A stretch of DNA of 64,000 bases from a virus (IMGVR_UViG_3300031950_000001:80056-144055); one strand, 5' to 3'; counted from the first letter of the stretch, positions 33,795 through 43,937 are shown. Made by a program: numbers and translations. The notes: generated by a model from the sequence alone, not told the origin.

Positions 33795-36787
33795 TGGGTC
33801 TTAGCTACGAGGCAATAAGATGGTTGCTCGACCTTTTAATGACGAAAACGGCGCAGCAGATACAACCGCTTGTGTTGCCGCCGAACCTCCATGGCAACGA
33901 TTCTATGCAGTTGCCTCGCCCCGATGATTCTATACGACAGGGAACTAATGGTCCTTTTACGGGGCCGCAGTTGACTCTCCGCGCCGCTGATCCTAGGCAG
34001 TCTAGCATTAATAATTTGTTTAATCCTCAGTGGCCATATTCCCCCGGCAAGACGTCTACGCCGGAGGGATCTTGGAATCGTTTTGGTCGTGCGGAGTCCG
34101 CCGGTGCCACTCTTTTTGGTCCTCGGTACGAATTTGAGTCTTTGCTAAGGCTCCCTCCGGCTGGTCCTTTGCGTGTTCAACCACTTGCTAGCGAGCCATT
34201 CGCTAGTAATCGGCCGCCGCATGAGCTCCTGAATATAAGTGGTCACGGAGGTGACTGGACTATACCTGCGCGGGAGCCGCAAAACAGTTTAGTACTATAT
34301 CTTAATCGGCGTTACGACGATGCGGTAATGGATGAATCGCTAAGTCATGTCGACCTCTTTCGTTTTAAGGATTTTCCTAGGGCTATGGAGGAGTATCTCA
34401 AGCTATTGACCGGGCAAGATAATATGTTTTATCGTATGAATCTTAGAACCGCAGAGCGCGGCTCTCTTGACGCGTCTAACATTCTCGTTGCATTGTTTAG
34501 CCGCCGCCCTCTTGACCCGTCTAACAGTCCCATCGCATTGTTTGACGGACTGAACCGAACTATCGATCAGTACAGATACGTACAAGGTCATCCGCGTCAC
34601 GGTTCCGCGTCTCGATTTATTTCGCGGGTCAACGAGAAACTGAAGGCTATTCCAACTCCGCTAGATGCTGGGTCGTATGCTTTTTTCGGTGAGGTACCCG
34701 AATATACCTTGGGTGCAATGGCCGCATACGGGACGCCCGGGAGAGATCGTCCAGAACATTACACGTCTGCTATTGTACCGTTGATATGGCAACCGATTAC
34801 ATGGCCTCCGCTACATGAGTCGTTCCACATCGGTACCATGTCAGCGTACGCTGGCGCAGGGCTTCTAGCTCTGCAACTGCTTTCATGGATTCCGCATCCT
34901 TCTGCGGGAGCCGTTCGTGGAGTTGCGGCGAATGCTCGTCATGCGCTGCGGCTACTTCAGCATGGCGCACACCGACTTGGACGCGTTAGTGGCTATGTCG
35001 CATCGAATATCGTGTGGCCGATTATCTTGCCGGACATTTTTAAGGACACTACCACGGGGGTCATAAGCGCTTGGAAGACCCTTGTCGACGATCCCGATTA
35101 TCGCGTACTGACATTAAATAATACGCTCACCCATTTCGCTTGTCGTACTCCGATTATAGGCCCCGACGGTCGCATGTCGACATTTTGGGATGCTAGCTAT
35201 GATATCCCGCACATGATGCGCAATCCGCTTATGCGCTCGTTCTTTAGTACGAAAGTCGCCGCGGGGGCGCTTGGGGTGTGGCCTGATGATCCTCAATATA
35301 ATGATGTTCTGTCCGAAGCGAGTGACCGCATACCCGAACGTGTTCATAAGGTACGACACGAGATGAGTCCAACGTACCGTATATCCGCCGAAAGCATGAC
35401 CGTTCTAACATTAACGACACCGTTACTATTTCCGAATACCGATTTTGCACCGGTGACACACATCTATGCTGATCGTGTCGAAGAAAGAGAGGTCCTTCAT
35501 GGGATCATAGAGAAGTATAAAGATCAATATGCAAAAATGCAGCCGAACGACCCAGCATACGATGCAAGGGTAAAACGAGGGGCTTCTCTATTGGCGTCTA
35601 ATTGGGAGAAGTTGCAAGAGCCGGATCTAAGGGTCGCAAACCAGTTTGTTGGCGACATGCAGGTAGCCGCAAGCGGCCGTGGTCTTAAATATCACGTCTT
35701 GCCGAAATTGATGATGGCTAGGTATCCGGGATCGGAGATTTTAGCAGATATCTTCCGTCCCGGCCAGACGTCCACACCGATAGAAAACGAAATCCGCAGC
35801 TTGACGCTTTCGGAAGCTGAACTTGCCAAGTATACATTTCGACTTTTGTCGTATATGAACGTTGCATCGGATGAACGTGGTAGGATATGGTTTAGCTTCG
35901 ATGCCGAAGCGTTAAAGACGGACGCGGATCGAGCCACGTTTTTTAACGATGCTGCCAAATTTAGTGTCTTACTTGAATGGTATCTAAACCGTGGTATAAA
36001 TCAACTGCAGGCAGAACAGCTTCAGAATCCTCATCTCGAAATGGTCCGTAAAGCTGACGACATCGCTCAGCGCTTAATTAGGGACCTAGGCGGTAGCCTA
36101 TCGGAAGCGACTGAGCAAGGTGCAAGTACGCTGCAGGCCCTGCGCAATCCAACTATTAGGCATTTAGTTTACAGCCGAATCTTTAACGCAGAATGGGTTG
36201 CAACGCAACTTGCTCTTTCGCCTTCGGAAAACGATCGAAAACAAATTTTTAACAACGTGTATAGATATAGCCCATTTATTGCTGTACAAGCGCGCCAGTT
36301 GCAACTCGATAAGGAATGGCAGAGACAACAATACCGTGCTACTGGCAACGCTCAAATACTCGACGAATCGTTGCGGGACCAGGTTGACCAGTTGGAGGAG
36401 CCCTTCTATTTTGCATATGCGGCAGCGACCAAAGATGCGCAAGTTACGGCTGCATTTACGCCTATGGATATGTCACTTGGCGCACTTGCCAAACAAATGG
36501 CATATCGGTGGGTGCCACAACCAAAATGGATGGTTGCCTGTTTCCAGGCTAGAGACGCGATTGCCGCTGCTCCTCTATTCCATCGCTACACGTTATTGTT
36601 GTATCCAGTTGCAGCATTCGCCCGAGGCTACGTTGATAGAACTGGGAAAGCATATAAAGAACACGCTATCGCGGCGGCCGACGAGGAACTGGCTCGTGGG
36701 TCGGACTTTGCCCAACTACTAAACGCGGGGCCTGCACGGACCGGCGAAGTTGTTTTATTGCTGAGGGAGTTGTTACCTAAGAAGTGA
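33794..36787 (+). CDS. Large unrecognised virion-region protein
   Basis: A 997-residue protein. The N-terminal 150 residues are Pro/Asn/Gly-rich and probably flexible. A hydrophobic stretch (about 350-380, GAGLLALQLLSWIPHP) may be membrane-active. LHESFHIG near residue 340 has the HExxH spacing of metalloproteases, though one such match by chance is not rare. A local duplication (SLDASNILVALFSRRPLDPSNSPIALF) lies near residue 230. The C-terminal 350 residues are helical. Size and position suggest an internal or ejected virion protein. Confidence 0.6.
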   Translation: MGLSYEAIRWLLDLLMTKTAQQIQPLVLPPNLHGNDSMQLPRPDDSIRQGTNGPFTGPQLTLRAADPRQSSINNLFNPQWPYSPGKTSTPEGSWNRFGRAESAGATLFGPRYEFESLLRLPPAGPLRVQPLASEPFASNRPPHELLNISGHGGDWTIPAREPQNSLVLYLNRRYDDAVMDESLSHVDLFRFKDFPRAMEEYLKLLTGQDNMFYRMNLRTAERGSLDASNILVALFSRRPLDPSNSPIALFDGLNRTIDQYRYVQGHPRHGSASRFISRVNEKLKAIPTPLDAGSYAFFGEVPEYTLGAMAAYGTPGRDRPEHYTSAIVPLIWQPITWPPLHESFHIGTMSAYAGAGLLALQLLSWIPHPSAGAVRGVAANARHALRLLQHGAHRLGRVSGYVASNIVWPIILPDIFKDTTTGVISAWKTLVDDPDYRVLTLNNTLTHFACRTPIIGPDGRMSTFWDASYDIPHMMRNPLMRSFFSTKVAAGALGVWPDDPQYNDVLSEASDRIPERVHKVRHEMSPTYRISAESMTVLTLTTPLLFPNTDFAPVTHIYADRVEEREVLHGIIEKYKDQYAKMQPNDPAYDARVKRGASLLASNWEKLQEPDLRVANQFVGDMQVAASGRGLKYHVLPKLMMARYPGSEILADIFRPGQTSTPIENEIRSLTLSEAELAKYTFRLLSYMNVASDERGRIWFSFDAEALKTDADRATFFNDAAKFSVLLEWYLNRGINQLQAEQLQNPHLEMVRKADDIAQRLIRDLGGSLSEATEQGASTLQALRNPTIRHLVYSRIFNAEWVATQLALSPSENDRKQIFNNVYRYSPFIAVQARQLQLDKEWQRQQYRATGNAQILDESLRDQVDQLEEPFYFAYAAATKDAQVTAAFTPMDMSLGALAKQMAYRWVPQPKWMVACFQARDAIAAAPLFHRYTLLLYPVAAFARGYVDRTGKAYKEHAIAAADEELARGSDFAQLLNAGPARTGEVVLLLRELLPKK

Positions 36788-36793
36788 TTCAAT

Positions 36794-37279
36794 ATGACCT
36801 TTATCGACGTATTAAACACTAAGATCGCAGACTTTGCTGCCGACCCGGATAAGGTTTTGTCCGAATCGGCAGATGACTTATTACGTCGTCTTGACGTCGG
36901 TTCGCCGTCCACAGACGACGTCGCGACGTCTCTTATATATTTTGTTGCCACGTATGGGCTTAATCAGCTACGTCATATTCCTTTGGAAAGAATGTTAGAA
37001 TTAATTTATAGGGGCGAACTCCCAGAAACGCCTACGGAAATTGCAGTTATTGTTTCGTCTGCCCTAAAGCTTGATAAGTTCGACTACAGTACGTTAGGCG
37101 GAAGTCGTGTATTGGATTTTTGGACTGAGCTTACAGTCCAAGATCGTCTGTGTACGATTGCGGGCGTGCCGGATATTGTATTTGACGCGTTAAAGAAGTG
37201 TGTCGAGTCGGAAGATCGTGCAGAGGCAATCATTTTGGCTTTGGTTAGTCACATGAAATCACTCCTAAAGGTCGATTAG
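36794..37279 (+). CDS. Unrecognised small acidic protein
   Basis: A 161-residue, mostly helical acidic protein (ADPDKVLSESADDLLRRLDV) starting 6 nt after the large gene. No family recognised. Its ribosome site is weak (AAGAAGTGATTCAAT), which suggests coupling to the upstream gene. Confidence 0.55.
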   Translation: MTFIDVLNTKIADFAADPDKVLSESADDLLRRLDVGSPSTDDVATSLIYFVATYGLNQLRHIPLERMLELIYRGELPETPTEIAVIVSSALKLDKFDYSTLGGSRVLDFWTELTVQDRLCTIAGVPDIVFDALKKCVESEDRAEAIILALVSHMKSLLKVD

Positions 37280-37294
37280 TCGGAGAGGTACATC

Positions 37295-37543
37295 ATGTTT
37301 AAGAAAGGAAAAATAAAGAAGATTTTCCACGACAAAGGGTATGGTTTCATCGTACCCAATGGTGGGGGTGCAGATGTCTTTTTCCATGTCAAATCCTACG
37401 TCGGCGATATTCCTTTTACCGAACTTCAGCCCGGTTATGAAATCGAATATGAAGATTACATCGTCAATTCGCGAATCCGAACCAAATTAGTCAAGTTTAC
37501 AAAGGACATCAGTGATGACACCGTTAACACTTCAGGATCGTGA
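37295..37543 (+). CDS. Cold-shock-domain protein
   Basis: An 82-residue protein close to CspA: MFKKGKIKKIFHDKGYGFIV and GGGADVFFHVKSY contain the RNP1 (KGYGFI) and RNP2 (VFFH) RNA-binding motifs. ATG 37295 follows CGGAGAGGTACATC. Such proteins bind single-stranded RNA or DNA and act as chaperones of RNA structure. In a phage it may support translation or act on structured RNAs. The next gene overlaps its end. Confidence 0.82.
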   Translation: MFKKGKIKKIFHDKGYGFIVPNGGGADVFFHVKSYVGDIPFTELQPGYEIEYEDYIVNSRIRTKLVKFTKDISDDTVNTSGS

Positions 37544-37838
37544 ATGGGTAACTGCCGTTATTGAATCCACCGTTGCCAAGGCAATGATTGAGTTTAAGGA
37601 TGAAAATGCAAAGCTCAGGGAAGAACTTATTGCTACAACAAGGGATCTATCAAAGTCCTTGGAGGAATACGTCCATCGACAGCTCAAGGAGTGTCAGACA
37701 ACTTGTCGAGAACGACAGTATGGTTTTCTCCAACATCTCATTGCCGGAGCCGTAGGTGGATTGGTCGTAGGTGCTGCTACGAACGGACATAATATTTTTA
37801 GTATCATACAGGGAATCATTCGATATATTTTCTCGTGA
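37515..37838 (+). CDS. Small coiled-coil membrane protein
   Basis: About 107 residues from ATG 37515. A long helix predicted to form a coiled coil (about 20-60) is followed by CQTTCRERQYG and one hydrophobic Gly-rich segment (FLQHLIAGAVGGLVVGAATN). This layout resembles small phage membrane proteins associated with lysis or head assembly, but no holin family is recognised. Confidence 0.55.
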   Translation: MTPLTLQDREWVTAVIESTVAKAMIEFKDENAKLREELIATTRDLSKSLEEYVHRQLKECQTTCRERQYGFLQHLIAGAVGGLVVGAATNGHNIFSIIQGIIRYIFS

Positions 37839-37901
37839 TTTTCATTCCCTCCTTGAGCGTGCGGGTTTGCTCGACTGCTTCCTGGCATTGGACGTCGAAA
37901 A

Positions 37902-39677
37902 ATGCCCGAAAAGCCGAAACCGCAACAACCGGTCGTGCAACAACAGCAGCAGGTCGAAGAAGGCCCTGGGATGCTGGAGCAGGCGCTCAGCATCCTTAAA
38001 ATGTTCCTGTTTATGTATGCCGCGAGCGCCGGCCTTGTCCCTAGAAGCGAGGCGGCAAAACGTAGTTTACAGGCCTTTAGACAACAGATAAAAGCACGAG
38101 GCGACATAGTTCCACTGGAGCAGAAAGAAGTCGACAAAATCGTCAATACCGTGGCGCGCTGGTTCGGATTTCCTTCCATAGAGCAGGTTCCCGAAAAAAA
38201 TCGACAACTAATTTACGAAGTTGCTAGATACGTCAACTGGTTCGCGCCAGAGATAACGGACTATGTGCTCGCGCCGACCGGCAGTTTTTCGCAGCTATAT
38301 TCCTATCTTGGTGCAGGGTTCCAAAAATTTGATCCTACTCTTAGTCGCGTAGGACCCAACGGGAAGCCCCTGTTTCAAGAAGTTGGCGAATGGATCATCG
38401 ATAAATTCTACGCGAACGCCAATTTACGTGATAATAGGTTTATTGCTCTAACGGGCGGGATGCCGGCCGGCGCGTTCGGCGAGATGGTCTATCATTTAAT
38501 CACGTTGGGATTGGTTCCCTTTAACGAATCCTATAACGAGATTATTTCTGCCATTAATCGACACGCCCCGGCAGTTGTAAGAACAGGGCTTCTGCTGCAG
38601 AGCCTTGGCAAATCAAATATCGATATTAGCGACGCCGTAACGGCTTATAATTCTTTTCTTGCTATGCTCGCTCCCGAAAAGATTGGCGGGACCCCGGCCG
38701 AGCAAATTGAACGACTACGGCATACAATCGCTCGGCTTAAAGCTACTTTTGCTCCTAAAGGACCGGGTGAACTTTCTACGGAAGAAGCGCTGAAGAAAGA
38801 TGCCGAGCGTATTGTAAAAGCCATCAACTCTATGGGAGGACGATGGTACGGCACCTTAGTATACGCCCTTCAGAACGGATTTGTAAGTCCAGCGTCGATA
38901 GCCGGGCGAATGGCTTCGCAGATTTTAAGCGGCCGGCCCGTTCCCGTTTTCAATTCGAATCAGGTATATAGCGCCCTTGTTCGAAGTGGCGTTCGCCCGG
39001 CGGATGCCGTCGTCATGCTCCAGAGTCCCAATATCTATAAGCCCTATTTTAATGATCCTCGACTGCAGCACGCCCTGCGAGGCGCTCAGTGGATGGAGTT
39101 TAATCGAAATATGAGTTGGCTCGAGGCCGCGCTCCGTCGTGGAGGGGTTTCCCCAGGACTTGCCCATGAGGCAGCGATGGCAAATTTTGCGGCTCTTGTT
39201 GGCTATACTTTGCCCGAAGCACGACAAATATTAGGACGGTATGATCCGACGTTGTTCGATAAGATACAGCAACTTACCGAAGAGAATCTCCGACGTCCTG
39301 AATCCTTGATACTAGGACGAAACGACTTAGCAGTAAGAGCGGTTAGTACTATTAAAGACATAGCGCAGAACCCCCCAAAAGATTGGTTCCAAGCACTCTT
39401 GCGCGTTATAGGCGGACTCTACGATTACGCTCCGGTAGAACTAGAAATGCCGCCTGCGGAAATACCGCCGCCCGGAGCTCCGGCGGCTTCGGGACTTGGT
39501 CATCTAACCGGAGGACCAGCAGGCCAGTTGTTTGGTCAATTCGGCCGTCAGGGATATGGAACAACCGGTGGACTAGGTGTACCTATCGTTAATGCAGTGG
39601 CGGGAACATTTACCGAATGGCCGCCTAAACCGCCAAGCGGGGCGGGGCCTCGGCCGTTAGGACAGCCTATAGCGTAA
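37902..39677 (+). CDS. Large unrecognised virion-region protein
   Basis: A 591-residue protein with a Pro/Gln-rich start (MPEKPKPQQPVVQQQQQVEE), a hydrophobic helix (ILKMFLFMYAASAGLV) and a mainly helical body. The Pro/Gly-rich C-terminus (residues about 510-591) holds GGPAGQLFGQFGRQGYGTTG. It lies between a small membrane protein and the ligase and is probably virion-associated. No enzymatic motif is seen. ATG 37902 has a weak ribosome site. Confidence 0.6.
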   Translation: MPEKPKPQQPVVQQQQQVEEGPGMLEQALSILKMFLFMYAASAGLVPRSEAAKRSLQAFRQQIKARGDIVPLEQKEVDKIVNTVARWFGFPSIEQVPEKNRQLIYEVARYVNWFAPEITDYVLAPTGSFSQLYSYLGAGFQKFDPTLSRVGPNGKPLFQEVGEWIIDKFYANANLRDNRFIALTGGMPAGAFGEMVYHLITLGLVPFNESYNEIISAINRHAPAVVRTGLLLQSLGKSNIDISDAVTAYNSFLAMLAPEKIGGTPAEQIERLRHTIARLKATFAPKGPGELSTEEALKKDAERIVKAINSMGGRWYGTLVYALQNGFVSPASIAGRMASQILSGRPVPVFNSNQVYSALVRSGVRPADAVVMLQSPNIYKPYFNDPRLQHALRGAQWMEFNRNMSWLEAALRRGGVSPGLAHEAAMANFAALVGYTLPEARQILGRYDPTLFDKIQQLTEENLRRPESLILGRNDLAVRAVSTIKDIAQNPPKDWFQALLRVIGGLYDYAPVELEMPPAEIPPPGAPAASGLGHLTGGPAGQLFGQFGRQGYGTTGGLGVPIVNAVAGTFTEWPPKPPSGAGPRPLGQPIA

Positions 39678-39701
39678 GAAACAGCGACAAGGACAAAAAA
39701 A

Positions 39702-39719
39702 TTTGATTCCGGAATCAAA
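39702..39719. repeat. Dispersed palindrome, copy 9 (leader of the ligase gene)
   Basis: The 18-bp core with slightly uneven flanks, ending 3 bp before ATG 39723. As at 33417, GGAA inside the core is the only ribosome-site candidate. Confidence 0.88.
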
Positions 39720-39722
39720 ATT

Positions 39723-42014
39723 ATGGCCTTCGCACCAGGCATTCAAGACAGATACCGGTTTGGCGACTATACGGCGCTAAAGCCTGGCCAGTTTGCGACT
39801 CTTGTCATTCAAGAGCATCATGCCAAGCGGGCCGGAAAGCACTACGATATTCGTCTCGGAACACCGGAGCTGGGTCTTTTTTCCTGGTCATCCCGAAAGT
39901 TTCTGCCCGATATCAGTGATAAAATACTCGCCGTCCAGCAACCTCTTCATGATTATGATTACAAAGACTATGTCGGGCCAATCGACGCAGGATATGGCGC
40001 TGGAGATGTAAGAAAAGTCCTCGAGACATCCGTTCTTGTTACGAATGTTACCCCGGACTCGATTAGCTTTACGACTGCGGAGGAACGCCTCCCTTCTAGG
40101 TTTACGCTTGTAAGGGATAAACGAGACCCCCGTCGGTGGTATCTTATTAATAATACGCCGTCTGAGTATCCCGATTACACAAAACCTCGGATGAAATACG
40201 TAGATACCGAGGAAGTCGATAAATTTATCGACAAAATGAAAAACGGGGATACGCTGCAGGAAAAGATCGACGGCGCGCACGGGATCGTTCGGCTGCTGAA
40301 GGATACGGTTGAGGTCTATAGCGTCAGGAAATCCGTTACCGGCCGTCCAATCGTACATACCGAGCGCATTTTCGGTGGAAGACCTAAGATACAGCTGCCA
40401 CCGGAAATCAGGGATTCGATTCTGGGTGGCGAAATCCGGGCGGAACGCGAAGGCAAAGCCACGGCGCCCCAGGAATTAGGTTCATTTCTAAACTCTGCCA
40501 TCGCCAAAAGCCTTATCAAACAGCTACAGACCGATACAAAACTCAAAGTATCGTTATTCGATATAGTCCGATTGGGGGGGAAGCCAGTAACCGATAAGGA
40601 CTATCAGGAGCGACTCAAGCTTTTACAAGAAAAAGTATTGCCGCATCTTCCTCGAGACACCTTCGATATTGTTCAAACCGCGACCACGCCTGATGCGGCT
40701 CGAAAGCTCTGGAATAGCATTCTCAAAGGCGAGAACCCAAGAACTGAAGAGGGGGTTATTCTCCGTCCTGCCGGAAAAGAACCGCTTAAAGCTAAATTGG
40801 TTACGGAATTTAACGTTTATATCCGAGGTATCTTTCCTGGCGAAGGGAAGTATCGGAACAAAGCTGCCGGCGGTTTTTACTATTCCTTCGAGCCAGATGG
40901 GCCTATCGTTGGTTACGTCGGAACAGGGTTTAGTGATGAATTTCGCGAAGAACTTTTCCGGAATCCGGAGAACTATATTGGACGGGTTGCAAGAATAAAA
41001 GCGCAAGGTCAGTTCCCCTCAGGAGCACTTCGTGCGCCTGTCTTTATTGCCATTGACGAAGATAAACCGCAAGTTGCCGTGCCGCCAGCTACTCCGCCGA
41101 GAGGCGTAAAGGTGGCATATTTAAACATTATTGACGATCCGGAGCACCGCGGCAAATGGCTGAATGTCTTCGATGAGATTAAGGAATTGGTTGATAAATA
41201 TAAAGACAAGGCTGTTGAGGCCTGGAAGAACGGTCAATTATATATCGAAACGGATAAAGGAATCATCAAAATAGCCGGTACAAGCTGGTCGCCGGTAGGA
41301 TGGGTTTATGATGCGATGGAATTGATGACGCAACCTATTGGTGGACCGACTCCGCTTTCGATGAGTCTTGCCGGCGGCGTGCTCTCCGGTACCATTTCGG
41401 CGCTTACGGCTTTGGGCATAGGCACGCTTCTGAATCTCTTTGAAGGCAAAAAGAAAATTGTCAATACGAAAAAATTAGTTACGCGCGCTGCAATTTTAGG
41501 CGCAATTTTAGGGGCCCTTCCTGGACTATCGGTCGGGATTTCGCGACGCATGAGCGGCGGTGATTGGAAAGGTTTTTTTGAGCCGTGGCCAGAAAAGGCG
41601 GTGGAGTCAAAAGCAGCAGCCGATGGGATGGAACGTGTCGCTCAAGAGCTTACGATTCAGTATCCTCCTCTTACGCCTATTGACCAAAGAACCAAGGAGC
41701 CCGTCGATATCGCGCCCATTTATATCGTCAATGAGCCCCATTGGCGGGATGTTGTTCTGCGAGACCCTTATCTTACCGAAATTGAAAAAGCCGTTGTCGC
41801 CGCACCTGTCTATGCGACTGCTTTAGCGGCCGGTAGAAACTCCGTAACCCCAGGAGAAATAGCATATACTGCCCTAAAAGCCGGTCTTGGTGCTATAATA
41901 GGCCATAAGATAGGCACTCTTGCCGGGGCAATTCTAGCTCTCAGCCCGGAATTTCGCGAAAAGCTTCAGCAAAGCGGGATGCTTGCTGGAATTCTAAAGA
42001 CAGTTATAACTTGA
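39723..42014 (+). CDS. 3'-phosphoesterase-DNA ligase fusion with hydrophobic C-terminal domain
   Basis: 763 residues. About 20-160 is a LigD-type phosphoesterase domain: LVIQEHHAKRAGKHYDIRLG, FSWSS and YGAGDVRKVLE. About 175-375 is an ATP-dependent ligase adenylation domain: EKIDGAHG with Lys181 as likely nucleophile, LGGEIRAE, LFDIVRLGGK, EEGVILRP and LKAKLV. An OB-like domain follows to about 465. The remaining 300 residues are unrelated and hold Gly/Ala-rich hydrophobic segments near 550, 595 and 735. It would clean and seal broken ends. The C-terminal tail and its place among virion genes suggest a membrane- or capsid-associated enzyme. Confidence 0.82.
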   Translation: MAFAPGIQDRYRFGDYTALKPGQFATLVIQEHHAKRAGKHYDIRLGTPELGLFSWSSRKFLPDISDKILAVQQPLHDYDYKDYVGPIDAGYGAGDVRKVLETSVLVTNVTPDSISFTTAEERLPSRFTLVRDKRDPRRWYLINNTPSEYPDYTKPRMKYVDTEEVDKFIDKMKNGDTLQEKIDGAHGIVRLLKDTVEVYSVRKSVTGRPIVHTERIFGGRPKIQLPPEIRDSILGGEIRAEREGKATAPQELGSFLNSAIAKSLIKQLQTDTKLKVSLFDIVRLGGKPVTDKDYQERLKLLQEKVLPHLPRDTFDIVQTATTPDAARKLWNSILKGENPRTEEGVILRPAGKEPLKAKLVTEFNVYIRGIFPGEGKYRNKAAGGFYYSFEPDGPIVGYVGTGFSDEFREELFRNPENYIGRVARIKAQGQFPSGALRAPVFIAIDEDKPQVAVPPATPPRGVKVAYLNIIDDPEHRGKWLNVFDEIKELVDKYKDKAVEAWKNGQLYIETDKGIIKIAGTSWSPVGWVYDAMELMTQPIGGPTPLSMSLAGGVLSGTISALTALGIGTLLNLFEGKKKIVNTKKLVTRAAILGAILGALPGLSVGISRRMSGGDWKGFFEPWPEKAVESKAAADGMERVAQELTIQYPPLTPIDQRTKEPVDIAPIYIVNEPHWRDVVLRDPYLTEIEKAVVAAPVYATALAAGRNSVTPGEIAYTALKAGLGAIIGHKIGTLAGAILALSPEFREKLQQSGMLAGILKTVIT

Positions 42015-42080
42015 GCATCGTACCAGGACCGGATTATAATTGAAAAGAAGTAACGACACCCCTCTTTTGGAGAAGTAGTC

Positions 42081-43100
42081 ATGCGATATCTTGTCGGTTT
42101 TTCGGTCCTTTTACTCTCTATTGTTGGCTGCGGAAAGGACAACCCACCTATGCCTCCACGACCGCCCGACGAACTCGATATTTCCTTCAACGGCCCAACG
42201 AACATTTCTTATGGGGAACTTGCGACGATTTCGATTTCAGGCTTGCCGTTGGAAGTCGTTAACAGTGCCAAGGTTTATGTCTGGCCTCGAGATGAAGTCA
42301 AACTCGTACCGGCCATTTCATGGGATTCGAAACCGTTTGTCTTCTTTTCCTCGACCAAACCTGCCAAATATCTCCTTTGGATCACCGTCAATACGGGAAA
42401 GCTAGTAGGCTATGCCGAATGGCCTATTGAAGTAGGTGTACCGCCCGGCCCCGAACCTAAGCCTGAACCCAAGCCAGAACCGAAACCAGAGCCCGAGCCC
42501 AAGCCCGAACCGAAACCTGCGCCTAAACCCGAACCCAAGCCCGAACCGAAACCTGAGCCTAAACCCGAACCCAAGCCCGAACCGAAACCTGAGCCTAAAC
42601 CCGAACCCAAGCCCGAACCTGTTGCGGAAAAAGTCTGGGGCGTTCTGATCGTCGAAGAAAGCAGCAAGCGTACCCCTCAGATCGCATCCGTCATTTTCTC
42701 GCAAGATGTCGATAGATACGTCAAGTCCAAAGGCTGGGGATTCTATAAATTAGATAAGGACATCGTTACTCCTGACAATGCGCCGCCTAAGGAATATGTT
42801 GATTGGATTAAGCTGGCCGTCCAGAAAGGAATTCCTTATGTCTTCGTGATTTCCGAAAAAGGAAAGCGACTGCGAGAATTTCCGCTTCCTGCAACTGCAG
42901 ACGGGCTATTGCGAGAATTGACCAATTGCGGGAAGGATAACTATGACGAAGTGAAACGATGGTTGCAAGAGACGTCGCCGCCTCCAAAGAAACAGGAAAG
43001 CGGCGTCAAGTGGACCATTCCTCAAAGCCCGTCAGGCGTTTCATGGCCTACTACATGTCCGTCTGGAACCTGTCCTAGCAGATATTTTATTAATTTCTAA
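42081..43100 (+). CDS. Lipoprotein with a Pro-Glu-Pro-Lys spacer
   Basis: A 339-residue protein. [17 protein letters not shown] is a lipoprotein signal with lipobox SIVGC, so Cys17 would be the first mature residue. A small beta domain follows. About residues 128-180 are tandem PEPKPEPK repeats, a rigid spacer seen in TonB-like and cell-wall-spanning proteins. The C-terminal domain (about 183-310) resembles a thioredoxin-like or periplasmic domain but has no CxxC. ATG 42081 follows TTTGGAGAAG. It may change the infected cell envelope. Confidence 0.72.
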   Translation: MRYLVGFSVLLLSIVGCGKDNPPMPPRPPDELDISFNGPTNISYGELATISISGLPLEVVNSAKVYVWPRDEVKLVPAISWDSKPFVFFSSTKPAKYLLWITVNTGKLVGYAEWPIEVGVPPGPEPKPEPKPEPKPEPEPKPEPKPAPKPEPKPEPKPEPKPEPKPEPKPEPKPEPKPEPVAEKVWGVLIVEESSKRTPQIASVIFSQDVDRYVKSKGWGFYKLDKDIVTPDNAPPKEYVDWIKLAVQKGIPYVFVISEKGKRLREFPLPATADGLLRELTNCGKDNYDEVKRWLQETSPPPKKQESGVKWTIPQSPSGVSWPTTCPSGTCPSRYFINF

Positions 43101-43121
43101 TTCCGCAAAGGGATTCCAATC

Positions 43122-43937
43122 ATGGCCGATAGCTACAAAGGTTTTCATTTTGGGTTGCTACCCCGTACGGTAGCGTACGGTGACGTCAGTCCGATCTACT
43201 CCGAAGTCATGCCTGTGATTCCGAGGGATCAATGGCAAGACTTCACGTTATCGCACTATATTCCAAGAATTCTCGACCAAGACGGACAAGGAAGCTGTGT
43301 TGCCGCCTCTGGCGTAGCTTCGGTAATGCTTTGTAGGCTACAGACTGGACTGAAAGACGTTGAGCTTTCCATTGGTAGTCTTTACGGGCAGATCAACGGC
43401 GGGGTTGATGGTGGTTCCACGTTAGACCGATCAATCACAGCACTTACAAAAGTAGGTTGCTGCCCGGTCAGATTAATTCCCCATTATGAATGGCGGCCTA
43501 GTCGATGGCCCAGGAACTGGAAAGAAGAGGCAAAGAAATACCGAATTACCGAAAGCTACGATTGCACCAACTTTGATGAGATTTGCTCGGCTATTCTATC
43601 TGGATTTGCTGTGTCGTATGGTATTCCTGTAACCAAAGGTTTTGTCGAAAACGTATCAAAGGATGGCTTCGTTCCAGAAAGTGTAACCAATGTTGTTGGC
43701 CTTCATGCGCTATTAGGGGTTGGGTTGAAAAAACACAACGGTAAATGGTGGGTTGAAACACAGAATTCATGGGGTGAAAAATGGGGCAATAACGGTATGT
43801 GCTATGTTCCTGAGTCCTATTTCAAAACCCGGTATGGTGTAGATGCGTGGGCGATCCGCGTTACGACGTTTAGCGCGAAGGATAGTGAAAATGGAAATAA
43901 AGAAGTTCGAGTACGTAAACGCCGAAAAGCTTCATAA
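43122..43937 (+). CDS. Papain-like (C1A type) cysteine protease
   Basis: A 271-residue protein. ILDQDGQGSCVAASGVASVM contains the oxyanion Gln56 and catalytic Cys59. VVGLHALLGVGL carries the catalytic His, and VETQNSWGEKWGNNGM the Asn and the conserved NSWG box. No signal peptide or prodomain is evident, so it may act inside the cell or the virion, for example in maturation or on host proteins. ATG 43122 follows AAAGGGATTCCAATC. The end overlaps the next gene. Confidence 0.85.
   Translation: MADSYKGFHFGLLPRTVAYGDVSPIYSEVMPVIPRDQWQDFTLSHYIPRILDQDGQGSCVAASGVASVMLCRLQTGLKDVELSIGSLYGQINGGVDGGSTLDRSITALTKVGCCPVRLIPHYEWRPSRWPRNWKEEAKKYRITESYDCTNFDEICSAILSGFAVSYGIPVTKGFVENVSKDGFVPESVTNVVGLHALLGVGLKKHNGKWWVETQNSWGEKWGNNGMCYVPESYFKTRYGVDAWAIRVTTFSAKDSENGNKEVRVRKRRKAS

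Noticed and set aside
42402-42704. Minus-strand frames rich in Gly/Leu/Phe
   Set aside because: They are the reverse reading of the PEPK repeat DNA of the lipoprotein gene.
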